Shown one piece after another: positions 38,614 to 49,810 of a stretch of DNA of 64,000 nt. The position numbers and the translations under genes are program-made. The number at the start of each line of letters is the position of its first letter. Positions within the stretch are counted from its first letter, which is position 1. Source of the stretch: Bactericera cockerelli (Eukaryota > Arthropoda > Insecta > Hemiptera > Triozidae); the NCBI GenBank assembly GCA_024516035.1, contig CM044957.1, positions 44,677,547 through 44,741,546 on the forward strand, given 5' to 3'. The notes below the pieces were generated by a model. It saw only the letters and a list, made by a program, of their open reading frames with translations, searched no databases and had not been told where the DNA came from.

Positions 38614-38856
38614 ATTGTTTGTGGTGTTCGCGGTTGGCCGCGCGGTCAAAATCTCCTCGCGGATCTCCAAAAATGACCGGGCGGTTTCTGCGGTTCCCAG
38701 TTTGGCCGTCCCTCTACTGTTTAGTAAAACATAAGAAAATGTTCTTTCACAGTTTGAGAAGCCCGTTCTACACACAAAGCTTTCTCGTCCAGTAATATGA
38801 ATCGAATACGGTGTGAGCAATTTCCCAAACATACATCAAGTTATAGTCGAGTGATT

Positions 38857-41800
38857 ATGGAAGGCATGAGCTCTGTCATTACGCGATCTAATCGAGAAGG
38901 TAAGAGTGACTTTTTTGTTGCTTACTAATCAATTACTGTTCTAGAATAGAATATAATGATTGTATATTTGCTTCTTTAAATTACAAATGTAACAACTAAT
39001 TGTTATAATTACTGTTCTATAATTTCAGATTAGATCAGATGTTCTATGAGATAAGGAAATTGTTTAATTGAGTTAGATTAGAAAGTACCTATCCAAACAT
39101 TCTACCTAACAAAGTTTTTATTTTTTATTTTTAAAAGTTATCATATTTGTGTTAATCACTTTCGTGATATCACAACTACTCAAACTCGCATTACTAAATC
39201 TACGCTGAAACCAGGACTTGAACCACCGACCTCCAGGTTTCAAGTCCGCTGCCTTATTGATCAAGCTATACTGAGGTCAGTTACATGTTACAAACATGCT
39301 ACCTGTCTAAATATTTTTTTGAATTTTCTCAATATTTAATATTTCATATAACAAACATGTCATCATTCTTCTCACGACACATGGTGCCTACCAGGCTCGA
39401 GGCATTTCCACGCTGGACTGCCAATGACAGTCGTTGCCGTAAAAATGCCCCGGCCCTGGTATCACCACATGTGCCTTGTAACTTATCTGAAATTAAGTCT
39501 ACCAAAGACTTGAACTGGCGAGAAAATGGTCCCAGTGTTTCGACAGCCAAGCCATAGAAACAGTACTGATGTGTCAGAGCTTCGTATTTTTTCGTCTTCT
39601 TATCACTTGCTAATTCTGCTGCTGCGCCAGCCATTAAATATAGATGTACCCAAGTCTCTGTCTAATTTCTAAAGAGAATGGCGCTGGCATTAGCACTACC
39701 CCTGAAGTTTTGTTTATATAATTGTAAATATTCCTTGAATGACCGAACTCAGTAGCTTGATCAATAAGGTGCCGGACTTGAAACCGGGAGGTCGGTAGTT
39801 CAAGTCCCGGTTTCAGCGTAGATTAAGTAAAGCTAGTTTAAATAGTTTATTTCTCATATTTTTTCTTTTGTTTATAGAGGACCCATCACAAGCCATTTTT
39901 ATTTGGCTTCTAAGATTTTAAGATTAACCTAAACGTTGTTTCAAAATTTCAGGAGCACGCTTCCACAGTAGGAATCTCCTCCTGGTACCCACAGCAGTCG
40001 GGTTGTTCCTCCTTCTCGTGCAGACAGTCACCAGCTCCAACGAACAGACAGACAGCCTCAGGCTGGTGCACATAATATTCAGACATGGAGAACGAACACC
40101 CGCGGACACGTACCCCACGGATCCACATGTCCAGCACAAGTTTGAACCCTACGGGTGGGGACAACTTACCAATGTGAGTAGCATCGACAACACTGGAACT
40201 TTACGGGTGGGGACAACTTACCAATGTGAGTAGCATCGGCAACACTGGAACTTTACGGGTGGGGACAACTTACCAATGTGAGTACCGTCGATAACACTGC
40301 CAACACACAAACCTAATTATACAGGGTGTCCATAAAGTCTCACCCCACCCGCTGTATCTCGAGAACTGCTGAGAGTACGGAAAAGATAATTTTTTTCCGA
40401 CCCAATCGGGCGGGGGGGCGTATGGGTTAGGCGCCGCGCCGACCGGCCCAGCCTCCGTGACGTAACGGTTGTGACTACTACCCGTAGTCCAGAGATCTTG
40501 AGTTCGATCCCCGGTCGGTGCAGATTTTTCACACAGAAAATTCTGTTCCCTCTGTACATGTGAGGCTGGCATTTCCAGCCCTACCCAGGCTGGGTGAGGT
40601 TAATGTGGGTAGCTGGTACGATTCCCAGCGAATGGAAGGTAAAACCCCCGTCCTAATCCAGGACGTTAAATTAATTAGAATCGTTGACGCAAGGAAGGGC
40701 ATCCAGCCGTGCCAAAACCAACCAACATCAACCATGAGGTTGAACAACGTCGACCCTGCTCAAGTGGGATGAGGCAGAGTAAAAGAAGAAGAAGATTAGG
40801 TGAATAAGGAGATTGATTCAATTATATAAGAAGATTCACTTTGTTTTAAATTACTCATCAATACGAGTTTGTTGCATAACATTAGGAGCTCTCTAGGACC
40901 TAACCGGGTTCAGTACGAACCAAATAAAGTTGGCTGGAGACCATCAATACCACCCAGCTGGTAGCTGTAGCCATGCTGGCGACAACAACACCATTACGCA
41001 AAAAAGGTATACATTCTAATTCTAACAAATTGAAGTACTTATCAGTAATGTATTTTATTAATTGATAAGGCGGCGGACTTGTTACCTGGAGGTAGATTTA
41101 GGGTAGTGGTTCAGGTCCCGGTAGATTTAGGGCGTAGATTTAGGGCGTAGATTTAGGGCGAATTTAATAGACAACATCGATAACTTGAGTCATTGCTAAG
41201 CGTCGGTTTTCCCTATCTTACACAGTGCGCTGTTGGCATAATGGGACTACCTGTCTTGCGCTGACAGTCTAATTAAACCGCATTACTTATACGGAATCCG
41301 TGACTTAGCGCCACAGAGGTATTGCAAAGACGTCTATTAATTCCGCCCTTAGTAAAGCGAGTTTCAGTAGTTGTGATATCACGAAAATGATTAACACAAA
41401 TATAGATAAGCCTTGCAGTTCAACGAGGCAATGCTGCAAGCGTTTTGGGTTGTCATCCAAATGATGATGTTCTGATTAATGTTTTTCATGTTTAATAAAA
41501 CCGTGTTTTCTTATTAAAAGAAAAAGATAAAAAAAAAAAATCTACAATATTATCTACAATTTCAGAGAGGAAAGCAAGCTCAATTTGAACAAGGTGAATG
41601 GCTTCGACAGAGATACAATAGCTTCCTCGGGGACACTTACAGCCCGGACTACTTGAAAGCTCAATGTACAGACGTGGACCGGACTAAAATGTCCTCTCAG
41701 CTCATGCTGGCTGGGTTGTATCCACCCAAGGGAGATCAAGTGTGGAACCTTAATCTTCTCTGGCAGCCGATTCCTCTCACTGTTGAACCTCTCAAATATG

Positions 41801-44800
41801 ATCAGGTGATGACTTAAAATAATATGCCATACACTTGAGCACACGATAATAATAATTCCGAGTACCTAAATCACGGTGGTGAGAGGATTATATGGACGCC
41901 CAGATCCAATGTCTAGGCTCCTTTCATGTCCATTGATAGTTCACGGTGGGCTGAACCTACCCTCAAAATATATGCATTTGTATACGGGACACCCTGTATA
42001 GCGGCAAGTTTAAAACCTTATTCTTGCACTTTTTTGCTCTGATTTTCAGATTCACTTAAACATCAAAGCTCAATATTAATTTAATTAAAAATTATTACAA
42101 ACGTTTAACTGAGCGGGATATTCAAATCCTTGCTGTTTCTCTAATTTTCTGATTTAGTCAATCTTTTCCAGCTACTTCTAGGTCGCTTGCCGTGTCCTCG
42201 GTACCAGGAAGAGTTGAACAGGGTGTTCACCACATCAGAAGTGAGGTCAATAATGGAAGAGAACAAAGGTCTGCTTGAGTACAGTAGTGCCCAGAGTGGA
42301 CTCACCATCAGTACACCCGATGACGCCCAATCTCTCTACAGCACACTCAAAGCGGAGGTAATAATGATCGACACCGACCTCAAGTAGAACTGCACTGGTA
42401 GTCAAGTGGTTAACGCGCTAGTCTGGTAATCCAGGTAGCATAGGGATCTGTTGGTTCGAATGCCACCCAGTGCATGAATTTGAGTTTTTGGCCACATAAT
42501 AATAATACTCTGAGGGTTAGGTGGTAGAAAATGCTTTGATCATTGACCTCGTCTGGTGGTTATCTTCCACTAAAGAGTGTTATTATTATTATTTTCAATA
42601 AGGCGGCGGACTTGTAACCTGGAGGACGGTGGTTCAAGTCCCGGTTTCGGCGAAGATTTAGTAAAGGGAGTTTTGCGTAGTTGTGACATCACGAAAGTGA
42701 TTAGCACAAATATGATAACTACTTATAACTTTATATTATACTTTCAGAATCAGTATCTTGATTGATAATTAGGTATAACTAATAAGGCAGTGGACTAGTC
42801 ACTTGGAGGTTCCATTTCCATTGGAAACATTGAACGACCTCAGTAGCTTGATCGATAAGGCGGAGAACTTGTAACCTGGAGGTCTGTGGTTCAAGTCCCG
42901 GTTTCAGCGTAGATTTAGTAAAGCTAGTTTGGGTAATTGTGGATATCACGAAAGAGATTTTTTTTAAAGAAGAGTGTTTTACAGCCGTTTTTATTTCGTG
43001 GCCATGAAAAAGGAGCTACTGTAGTAGACTTGTAGTCTAGGTTGTAGCCCACCCATCCTGTAGTATGCCTCCCCTCTGATGGGCGAGAAGTGACCCAATA
43101 CTTCCCAATTAGGTGCTGGCTCAACACGAGCGCACCGGAAGGTATCCCTTACAAACAATTGTAACCAAATTAAGAATACAAATTTTTGTCGGCACGGGGG
43201 ATCGAACCCGAGACCTTTCGCATGGTAAGCGAGTGCTTAACCACTGAGCTAATCGCTTTGAATAACAGAACCGGAAACATTAGTACATTACTAACTTTAT
43301 GCATGGTTTCTCCTCAGACAGACCTGGGCTTGCAGCTCCCGGCATGGACCACCCGAGTGTTTCCCGACCCTCTGGCCAAGATCACAGCCCAGAGTTTCGT
43401 CATCAATGCGATGACTCCTGCGCTGCAGAAGCTGAAAGGCGGTGAGACATTTCTTTCTTCTTCAATTTAATAAATATTAAATATCCTCAAAGGGGTGTGT
43501 ATTTACGGCCAAAGTCCTATATACAATAAGAACAAATAACAAAAATTACAGGTAGAAATTAAACATTTAGGTTGAAGTCTGTCCCGGTAGCTCAGTGGTA
43601 AAGCCGGCACTCTGTGAATCCAGAGCTTAAAGAGATTGCCATAGGCAATAACCACGCCCTTTAGTTAGGACATATATGTTTCTATATATTTTCCTATTCT
43701 TTTCATTTTTATTGTATATATTGTTTCCATTTTTTTCATTGTTAAAATAACTATTTGTATTGTACATATGTCCATTTATATCTAATAAAGTGTTGAATAA
43801 TAATTTAGGACATATGTTTTTATATATTTATCTATTCTTTTTCATTTTTATTGTATATATTGTTTCCATTTTTTTCATTGTTAAAATAACTATTTGTACT
43901 GTACAATCTGTACATATATTTCCATTTATATCTAATAAAGTGTCGAATAATAATAATAATGGTTCACAGGTTTCCTACTGAAGAAAATTATCGACGACAC
44001 GAACGCCAAGCTGGATAAGGGAAACCAAATGAAAATGTTCTCCTACGGTGGCCACGACTCCACCGTGTCCAACTTCCTGATCACGCTAGATGCATGGGAC
44101 ACGCAGATCCCTGCGTACAACAGTTTGGTCATTGTTGAGATACATGAGACACAGCCGGGCAACCATGCAGTCAAAGTAAGTAACGGGATTACTGGCAATT
44201 AATAATAATAATAATATCGCCTTATTTATACTGCCCGATTACGACTATTATGTCCCATTATTCCAGCAGTAAGCCCAAGACGTATTATTATGTGGTAAAA
44301 ATCCCAAATGGGAGGGTAACTTGTCTTGTCCCGGCTGGGTTTCGAACCCGCGACCTCTGGAGCCTCTGGATTCACAGAGTGCCGCCTTTACCACTGAGCT
44401 ACCGGGACAGACTAATAGACAGTTATCGCAGACTTGCGATACGTTACGAATTGAATTGAAGTTTTTGACATTTTCATGTCTTTGCTCTGGCACATAACCA
44501 AAATTATGTGACGAAATTATGTAACGATATTATGTAACGATATTATGTAACGAAATATCGAATTGTAAAGGGAGAGAAGTCTTCTAATATCGGATATCGA
44601 TATTATGGTTTCGATATTATCGATATACCTAATATCGATATTTTCGTTTCGATATTGCAACCCTAAGAGAAGAGGGAAAGTGTGTGTCATGCGCACAATA
44701 CGAAATTTGGTCAGTTGGGTTTTGGACCTTGAATAGTAAAGATGAAAATGTCGAAATGGTTGCAGACTCGTATGCAAGCGTTTTTTTAAACAAAAATTTA

Positions 44801-45403
44801 ACATTGCTTTCAACTGCATGGTCATATCAGTAGTCACCGTGGTAGAGTGAGTTAGCGCGCTAGGCATTGTACGCATGGTGACCTGGGTTCGATTCCCAGT
44901 GGGGCAGGAATTTTTTTCATAGGGTCATGCCTGTCTGCAATCCTCTAAAGGGGACTGTTGGTCTACTCTCTGTGTTTCTCAGACCAACCACTGGTCTACT
45001 ATCTCTTTATAGTCCTTCAGCCCGACAACTGCTCTATTCCTGTTGAATGAACTTTTTGACCTATCTGACGATAAATCGTTTCTGCACATGCGCACATTTC
45101 CTTAACCCTCCGCTGTACGCGCCAATTTTTTTGACATATTTGTAAGGCCCTCAGGGCCGGTCATATTTTTTTGAAATATTGACTAGTCCTATGACGTAAA
45201 AATTAATGCGTTCACCTTACAGCTAACCCAAGTGAACAGGCAACGACATGTTCCCCAAATCGGCCCTCACGGCCGGCGCGCGTACATCGGAGGGTTAAAA
45301 TTGAAATGGCATCCCGTTAAGCTACTGAGGTCGGTCAATATCCAATATTTTATATTATATAAAAAAATATATATATATATATAGGTATGCATACTTTATC
45401 ATG

Positions 45404-45441
<38 letters not shown>

Positions 45442-45658
45442 CCTAATTAAAAATTCGCTTTCGTAATTTCAGCTCTTTCTGAGGAACAGTACGACTGCAG
45501 AGCCCTACCAACTGCAGGTGCCAGGATGTAGCCCGATATGTCCCTGGGAGAATTTCGTTCGCTTGACAAGCAAAAAAGTGCCACTCAAATCTTACGCAGA
45601 AGAATGCAAAAGCCTGAATCCCAACTTCAAATACCGCGAAAGTACTTCGGGACCTTGA
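38857..45658 (+). CDS. Histidine acid phosphatase, insect venom/prostatic type (seven exons)
   Basis: Hydrolyses phosphate monoesters at acid pH through a phospho-histidine. Exons: 38857-38899, 39953-40173, 41566-41805, 42172-42357, 43318-43441, 43970-44175 and 45473-45658. All are GT/AG and in phase, giving 401 aa. RHGERTP (58-64, nucleophile H59) and the proton-donor pair HD (300-301, in SYGGHDSTVSN) identify the family. Residues 23-38 are strongly hydrophobic (LLLVPTAVGLFLLLVQ), so the protein is a signal-anchor or cleaved secretory form. There is no C-terminal membrane segment. Exon 1 was chosen because its phase and start codon fit and no Met occurs in frame in exon 2; it encodes only MEGMSSVITRSNRE and is the least certain part. 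The exon 2 donor is triplicated. The 3' flank runs into a giant palindrome 131 bp after the stop. Confidence 0.93.
39148..39281 (-). mobile_element. tRNA-headed SINE, family A
   Basis: Full copy on the minus strand. B-box complement 'ggacttgaaccaccgacctc', body 'tcactttcgtgatatcacaa'. Confidence 0.75.
39344..39634 (-). pseudogene. Retroelement polyprotein C-terminal fragment
   Basis: A 96-residue open frame includes YGLAVETLGPFS, ISDKLQGTCGDTRAGAFL and RLSLAVQRGNASSLVGT. This pattern (VETLGP...TGD-RAG--L-QR-SLA-QRGNA) is one I associate with the region downstream of reverse transcriptase in repetitive invertebrate retroelements. No reverse transcriptase motif is present, so it is a truncated insert in intron 1 of the phosphatase. 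The exact element class is uncertain. Confidence 0.55.
39665..39850 (+). mobile_element. Retroposon tail and SINE family A
   Basis: A short tail 'agagaatggcgctggcatta' at 39671 is followed by family A at 39742-39850 ('ggaggtcggtagttcaagtc'). Confidence 0.6.
40150..40300 (+). repeat. Triplicated splice donor of phosphatase exon 2
   Basis: A 52-bp unit containing 'gtggggacaacttaccaat' plus gtgagt stands three times in tandem. Donors are at 40174, 40226 and 40278. Copies 1 and 2 are nearly identical; copy 3 diverges after the donor. Use of donor 2 or 3 would add 52 or 104 nt and shift the frame. Confidence 0.95.
40320..40680 (+). mobile_element. MITE fragment and tRNA-headed SINE, family E
   Basis: 40320-40395 is a truncated relative of the MITE at 21517. 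Family E starts at about 40438: 'ctccgtgacgtaacggttgt' (A-box region), B box GTTCGATCCCC, and a body 'caggctgggtgaggttaatg' shared with the 5S-type SINEs. A second copy is at 53645-53890. Confidence 0.7.
41850..41945 (+). repeat. Interspersed repeat, family J
   Basis: 'acctaaatcacggtggtgag' to 'ctcctttcatgtccattg', matching 61228-61322 and the inverse of 13600-13790. Confidence 0.6.
42392..42955 (+). mobile_element. SINE D followed by two SINE A copies
   Basis: Family D at 42392-42590 ('ggtagtcaagtggttaacgc' head, (TTA)n end). Family A at about 42596-42712 and 42834-42955. All on the plus strand in phosphatase intron 4. Confidence 0.75.
42958..43255 (-). mobile_element. tRNA-headed SINE, family F (full copy)
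   Basis: On the minus strand the head reads 'gcgattagctcagtggttaa', with B box GGTTCGATCCC. The body follows ('ttgtaagggataccttccgg', 'cctctgatgggcgagaagt' inverted). Headless copies are at 3300, 17608 and 56220. Confidence 0.8.
43577..43955 (+). mobile_element. SINE B head fused to retrotransposon 3' tails
   Basis: The family B head ('cccggtagctcagtggtaaa') is cut at about 43627 by a tail 'aagagattgccataggcaat'. The last ~150 bp of that tail ('tcatttttattgtatatatt' to 'tctaataaagtg') is repeated at 43806-43955. Confidence 0.65.
44200..44412 (-). mobile_element. tRNA-headed SINE, family B
   Basis: Complete copy with (TAA)n end next to the phosphatase exon 6 donor and a tRNA-like head ending at about 44410. 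Confidence 0.75.
44829..44915 (+). mobile_element. SINE family C, head
   Basis: 'gtcaccgtggtagagtgagt' A-box region and GGTTCGATTCC B box; body truncated. Confidence 0.65.
45106..45294. mobile_element. piggyBac-type MITE
   Basis: TTAA at 45102-45105 and 45295-45298. Inverted ends CCCTCCGCTGTACGCGCC / GGCGCGCGTACATCGGAGGG (imperfect) with inner 'aaggccctcagggcc' type repeats. 189 bp, non-coding, 178 bp upstream of the last phosphatase exon. Confidence 0.85.
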
Positions 45659-46250
45659 AACAACTCGACGAAAATGTCCTTTTTTGTTGTTGGAGGAATC
45701 TTAATTTTTGTGGTCATTCCATACTGTATTTTGCGGTAATGGCGGTTTAACAAAAAAAAAGCGTAACACCAAACAAATAGGCTATACATTAGTGTGGCCC
45801 TTAGCTATAGAGGAGGATTTTTTTCCTCCGATTTTTTCCGCTCCATCGGCAAAATATGGTTCCAATTAATATTAAAAAAATCTGGAAAAAGTTTCAGCTC
45901 GATCAAAGGTCGTTAACACGTGCCGCCGGGACCTTTAAGTTTAGATCTGCAATCGGAAGGGGCAATATACGTTTTTAAGCATAATGTTGATCCTATCTTG
46001 AAGAAACTTCATCTCACAGAAAAAAATATAGAATGTAAAATGTACAGAAGGGTTTTCTTTTTATTATTTGGTACATAATAATTTTAGTGGGTAGCACAGC
46101 ATTATCGAGACACCTGATAATAGCATTTGTCTAAGTAACTCACTACTGTTTTTTCGTAATACTAAGTAGAAAATTAGAAAACTATCGTATATTAGATTTT
46201 TTTATTTGAAGTTGAAGAAAAGAACATTGAAAATAATTATTGTAATAATA

Positions 46251-46720
46251 TTAATTTATCCATACTATTAAAATAAATGCGAGATAAACTCCTCCTTCTG
46301 CTGTATCGTTTACTACTTTTAAGAATTTAATCTCGTTATACGCGTCTTGGAAATTTTCATTTTCCCACCAGTCACTAGGATCTAAACAGAGAAAATATTT
46401 GTTTATTTGAAACCTCTCAAAGAAAACCTGCGTCTCCTCTGACACAAAAAAGTCCAGCTCCTTGCTAAGCAAGTTTATAAGATTTTTAGTCTTACAACCA
46501 TACTTCTATTTATTTTGTTTCTTCCTCTCTTTAGTGAGGGACTTAACCATGTTAGATTTTACAACATTTGAGATATCTCTATCAAAAAACCCCAACCCTA
46601 CTGCCTCTTCACTCAAATACCAGAGATGGTCTACAATTTTTTTTGATGCCACACTAGATACTCGTACTTCAGTGTCCATTTTTTGATACGTAAGAAGTTT
46701 CTTAATAAATGAGAGATCTA
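46251..46720 (-). pseudogene. Unknown protein relic, left arm
   Basis: Same sequence as the right-arm relic in inverse orientation. It reads LLSKELDFFVSEETQVFFERF and ...LKVVNDTAE, then loses the C-terminal part by deletion. The upstream half (HLWYL-EEAVGL-FFD) is on the same strand before an in-frame stop. Confidence 0.6.
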
Positions 46721-46780
46721 GTCTTATCGCTGTAATACCTACTAGTGCAGTATACCAAGCCTCAATATAAAGGAAAGTTA

Positions 46781-47050
46781 GTCTGGCTGGGGGAAGTTAA
46801 ACAGGGACAAGACAAGTGTCCCGCTAGAGGACTAAAAACAGAGAACAGACTAGCCAACAATTACAAGCCAGGCAAGCTTGCAGTTTCCTAAGGGTTTAAT
46901 GGCTTATAAAGAAAAGTACAAGTCCTCATGATGGTTGATCGCACATAGAAATATGTGGTTTAGGACGAGCCAACTTTGAAATAAAGTTGGCTGGAGACCA
47001 TCACTCACCCCTCCAGCTGTAGGCAAGCTGGCTACAACAACAAGAACAAC
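46781..47050 (+). mobile_element. Family I retroposon (reference copy, 270 bp)
   Basis: A 12-bp target duplication AAAGGAAAGTTA flanks it (46769-46780 and 47051-47062). It starts 'gtctggctgggggaagttaa' and ends with an (AAC)n tail. The long target duplication and simple tail mark it as a retroposon. No clear A/B boxes are seen. Other copies: 8130, 12195 (-), 19095, 40905-40992, 55365-55500, 57470-57560. Confidence 0.8.
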
Positions 47051-47379
47051 AAAGGAAAGTTACAAACAAACAAATATCAAGGATGGTCTTGAGTTCTTCA
47101 GCAGTCATTAAGAACTCTTTTCTAAACTCTGGTATTTGATTAAAGAGACAGTTATTAACCATCATGAGGACTTGGACTTTTCTTTATAAGCCATTAAACC
47201 CTTAGGAAACTGCAAGCTAGCCTGGCTTGTAAGGGTGGGCTAGTCTGTTCTCTATTTTTAGTCCTCTAGCGGGACACTTGTCTTGTCCCTGTTTAACTTC
47301 CCCCAGCCAGACTAACTTTCCTTTATATTGAGGCTTGGTATACTGCACTAGTTGGTATTACAGCGATAAGACTAGATCT

Positions 47380-47944
47380 CTCATTTATTAAGAAACTTCT
47401 TACGTATCAAAAAACGGACACTGTAGTACGAGTATCTAGTGTGGCATCAAAAAAAATTGTAGACCATCTCTGGTATTTGAATGAAGAGGCAGTAGGGTTG
47501 GGGTTTTTTGATAGAGATATCTCAAATGTTGTAAAATCTAACATGGTTAAGTCCCTCACTAAAGAGAGGAAGAAACAAAATAAATAGAAGTATGGTTGTA
47601 AGACTAAAGATCTTATAAACTTGCTTAGCAAGGAGCTGGACTTTTTTGTGTCAGAGGAGACGCAGTTTTTCTTTGAGAGGTTTCAAATAAACAAATCTTT
47701 TCTCTGTTTAGATCCTAGTGACTGGTGGGAAAATGAAAATTTCCAAGACGCGTATAACGAGATTAAATTCTTAAAAGTAGTAAACGATACAGCAGAAAGA
47801 GGAGTTGAATTGATGGGCGAATACAATAATAAGCTAACAAAGATTGAAAACCAAAAACAATTCGTCATTCAAGTTGTCAAAGATCACAAAAGTCAGTATC
47901 CTAAGCCAACAAAAGCGTATCTCTTGAAAACTCATAGCAAGTAG
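47380..47944 (+). pseudogene. Unknown protein relic, right arm (most complete)
   Basis: I do not recognise this protein. It can be read from about 47386 with one in-frame stop (near 47586). The first half includes VDHLWYLNEEAVGLGFFD and is Lys-rich; the second half (from 47621, 107 codons) includes LSKELDFFVSEETQFFFERF, FLCLDPSDWWENENF, LKVVNDTAERGVELM and NQKQFVIQVVKDHKSQYP. It is charged, with no membrane segment and no transposase or reverse transcriptase motif I know. The relic at 62690-63350 has the same motif order, so this is a repeated gene family, probably carried by a mobile element. Confidence 0.6.
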
Positions 47945-48739
47945 GATAGCAGGATTTACTTATTTGTGAACTTCTATCTAGCATTTATTTTAATAGTATG
48001 GATAAATTTATATTATTACAATAATTATTTTCAATGTTCTTTTCTTCAACTTCAAATAAAAAAATCCAATATACGATAGTTTTCTAATTTTCTACTTAGT
48101 ATTACGAAAAAACAGTAGTGAGTTACTTAGACAAATGCTATTATCAGGTGTCTCGATAATGCTGTGCTACCCACTAAAATTATTATGTACCAAATAATAA
48201 AAAAAAACCCTTCTGTACATTTTACATTCTATATTTTTTTCTGTGAGATGAAGTTTCTTCAAGATAGGATCAACATTATGCTTAAAAACGTATATTGCCC
48301 CTTCCGATTGCAGATCTAAACTTAAAGGTCCCGGCGGCACGTGTTAACGACCTTTGATCGAGCTGAAACTTTTTCCAGATTTTTTTAATATTAATTGGAA
48401 CCATATTTTGCCGATGGAGCGAGAAAATTCCGACTTTCGAAAATAAGGGCCACCCTAATATACATACAAAAGTGAATGTTTTACGATTTTCGCGGGTTTT
48501 TTTTTTAATTTGCAAGTTTTAATTTGAAAGGCGTTCTATAGTTTCAATTACTTTTTACTTTTTAATCGTAACTATTTGTTTATGAACTTGATCTTAATTG
48601 AGACTTGATTACTTGTTTGTTGGAGAATGTAATGTGCAACATTGCCGAGCGTTTGGAATATTGTGTAACTCGATAAGGACGCCAACTATCGCGGAAATAA
48701 TCTATCATCCTTTAAAAAAAAAATCTTGTATTTTTTTTT

Positions 48740-48990
48740 TGTTGAACGTCGCTTTCAACTACACGGTTATATCACGACGGGGGTTGTACCTTCCATTCGC
48801 TGGGAACTCTCAAACTAGGTACTCAAATAAACCTCGCCCAGCCTGAGTGGGGTCGGGAATATTTGAAGGTTCGTCACGAGGGCGAGGGTTCAAATTTGAA
48901 TGCTCAAACATTCAAGTCCTAACTTCGCGGGACATTGCTTATCTTCAGTGTATTCAACAGAATAAGAACTGATGTATTCAACATGACTTG
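48740..48990 (-). mobile_element. 5S rRNA-derived SINE
   Basis: On the minus strand, 'gttgaatacatcagttctt' (5S-like), 'gcgaagttaggacttgaatg', then the shared body 'cgtgatataaccgtgtagtt'. About 250 bp, diverged. Confidence 0.7.
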
Positions 48991-49466
48991 TAAAATAAAA
49001 TTCCACATATTTTCTACTAAATGCTTTTTATTTCTATCTCCCAACTCCCAAATACTAAGTGCATGGCCACCATTCAAAATTTTGGTCATTCGTGACTTAA
49101 AGTCCTCTGTTTAAAAACTATGGGAGTATATATAGTGAATAAATAGATGATCTGATCGGATTTGTTTTACTTAAAATAGGAAATGTTTATAAAATAGGCA
49201 TTATTATAAAATGTTTATAAATTTATAAAATAGGAAATTGTTTTATTTGGAGATGGATAAACAAGAGGAAACAAACATTTCTTCTTTGTAAAAACACCTC
49301 CGATCAGATCATCAATTAATTCACTACTTATCGGTTGCGTAAAGAGAGCATGCTCGATTTCTTTTCTTGGCGTTGCAACACTACCGTTTTACTTGCACGC
49401 ACATTTTAGTTTTCATAACGTTGCAAAACTAGCGTATTTCTTGATTATTTCTAAAGCGACTCTTAC

Positions 49467-49675
49467 CAACGACCTCCAGGTTACAAGTCCACCGCCTTAT
49501 CGATCAAGCTACTGAGGTTGGTGATTATTTCCAAAGCGACTATTAGTGTTAATCACTTACGTGATGTTACAACTACTCAAACTTGCTTTACTAAATCTTC
49601 CCTGAATCCGGGACTTGAACCAACGTCCTCCAGGTTACAAGTCCGCCGCCTTATCGATCAAGATACTGAGGTCGG
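49467..49675 (-). mobile_element. Two SINE family A copies (one partial)
   Basis: Heads at about 49467-49520 and 49610-49675 ('gtccgccgccttatcgatca'); only the second has the body. Confidence 0.7.
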
Positions 49676-49810
49676 TGATTATTATTACACCAGAGAAATC
49701 TCGACAAATTTAGGTTCTAGAGTGCGTAGAAAGGGTACGAAAAAATAACTTCAGAACCTTGCTGGAGGTCCTGTGGGGAACTTGCAGCCAAAAGTCCCCA
49801 TGAATCCCAG

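Larger units (their letters stand above)
33491..38856. other. Divergent intergenic region between P4HA and the acid phosphatase
   Basis: I find no coding region. It should hold both promoters and, for P4HA, a 5' untranslated exon, since a splice acceptor precedes its start codon. Contents: a partial 5S-SINE end (33600-33660), a 26-nt T run (34108-34133), a perfect 18-bp hairpin (34806-34846), a 36-bp minisatellite (36425-36560), retroposon tail (-) at 37255-37320 and a 75-bp duplication (37949-38085). A single unit of the 2215-5669 type core lies at about 36205-36240. Confidence 0.6.
45789..48458. mobile_element. 2.7-kb giant palindrome with ~1.1-kb arms
   Basis: The arms (about 45836-46938 and 47157-48424) are inverted copies with few differences, apart from a ~160-bp stretch present only in the right arm. 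The ends are TTAG-GTGGCCCTTA and its complement. They are flanked by TATACA (45783-45788, 48459-48464), a possible 6-bp target duplication. Both arms encode relics of the same unknown protein. The spacer is about 220 bp. A family I retroposon (46781-47050) straddles the left arm and spacer, and the right arm contains only its first part. Confidence 0.88.
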
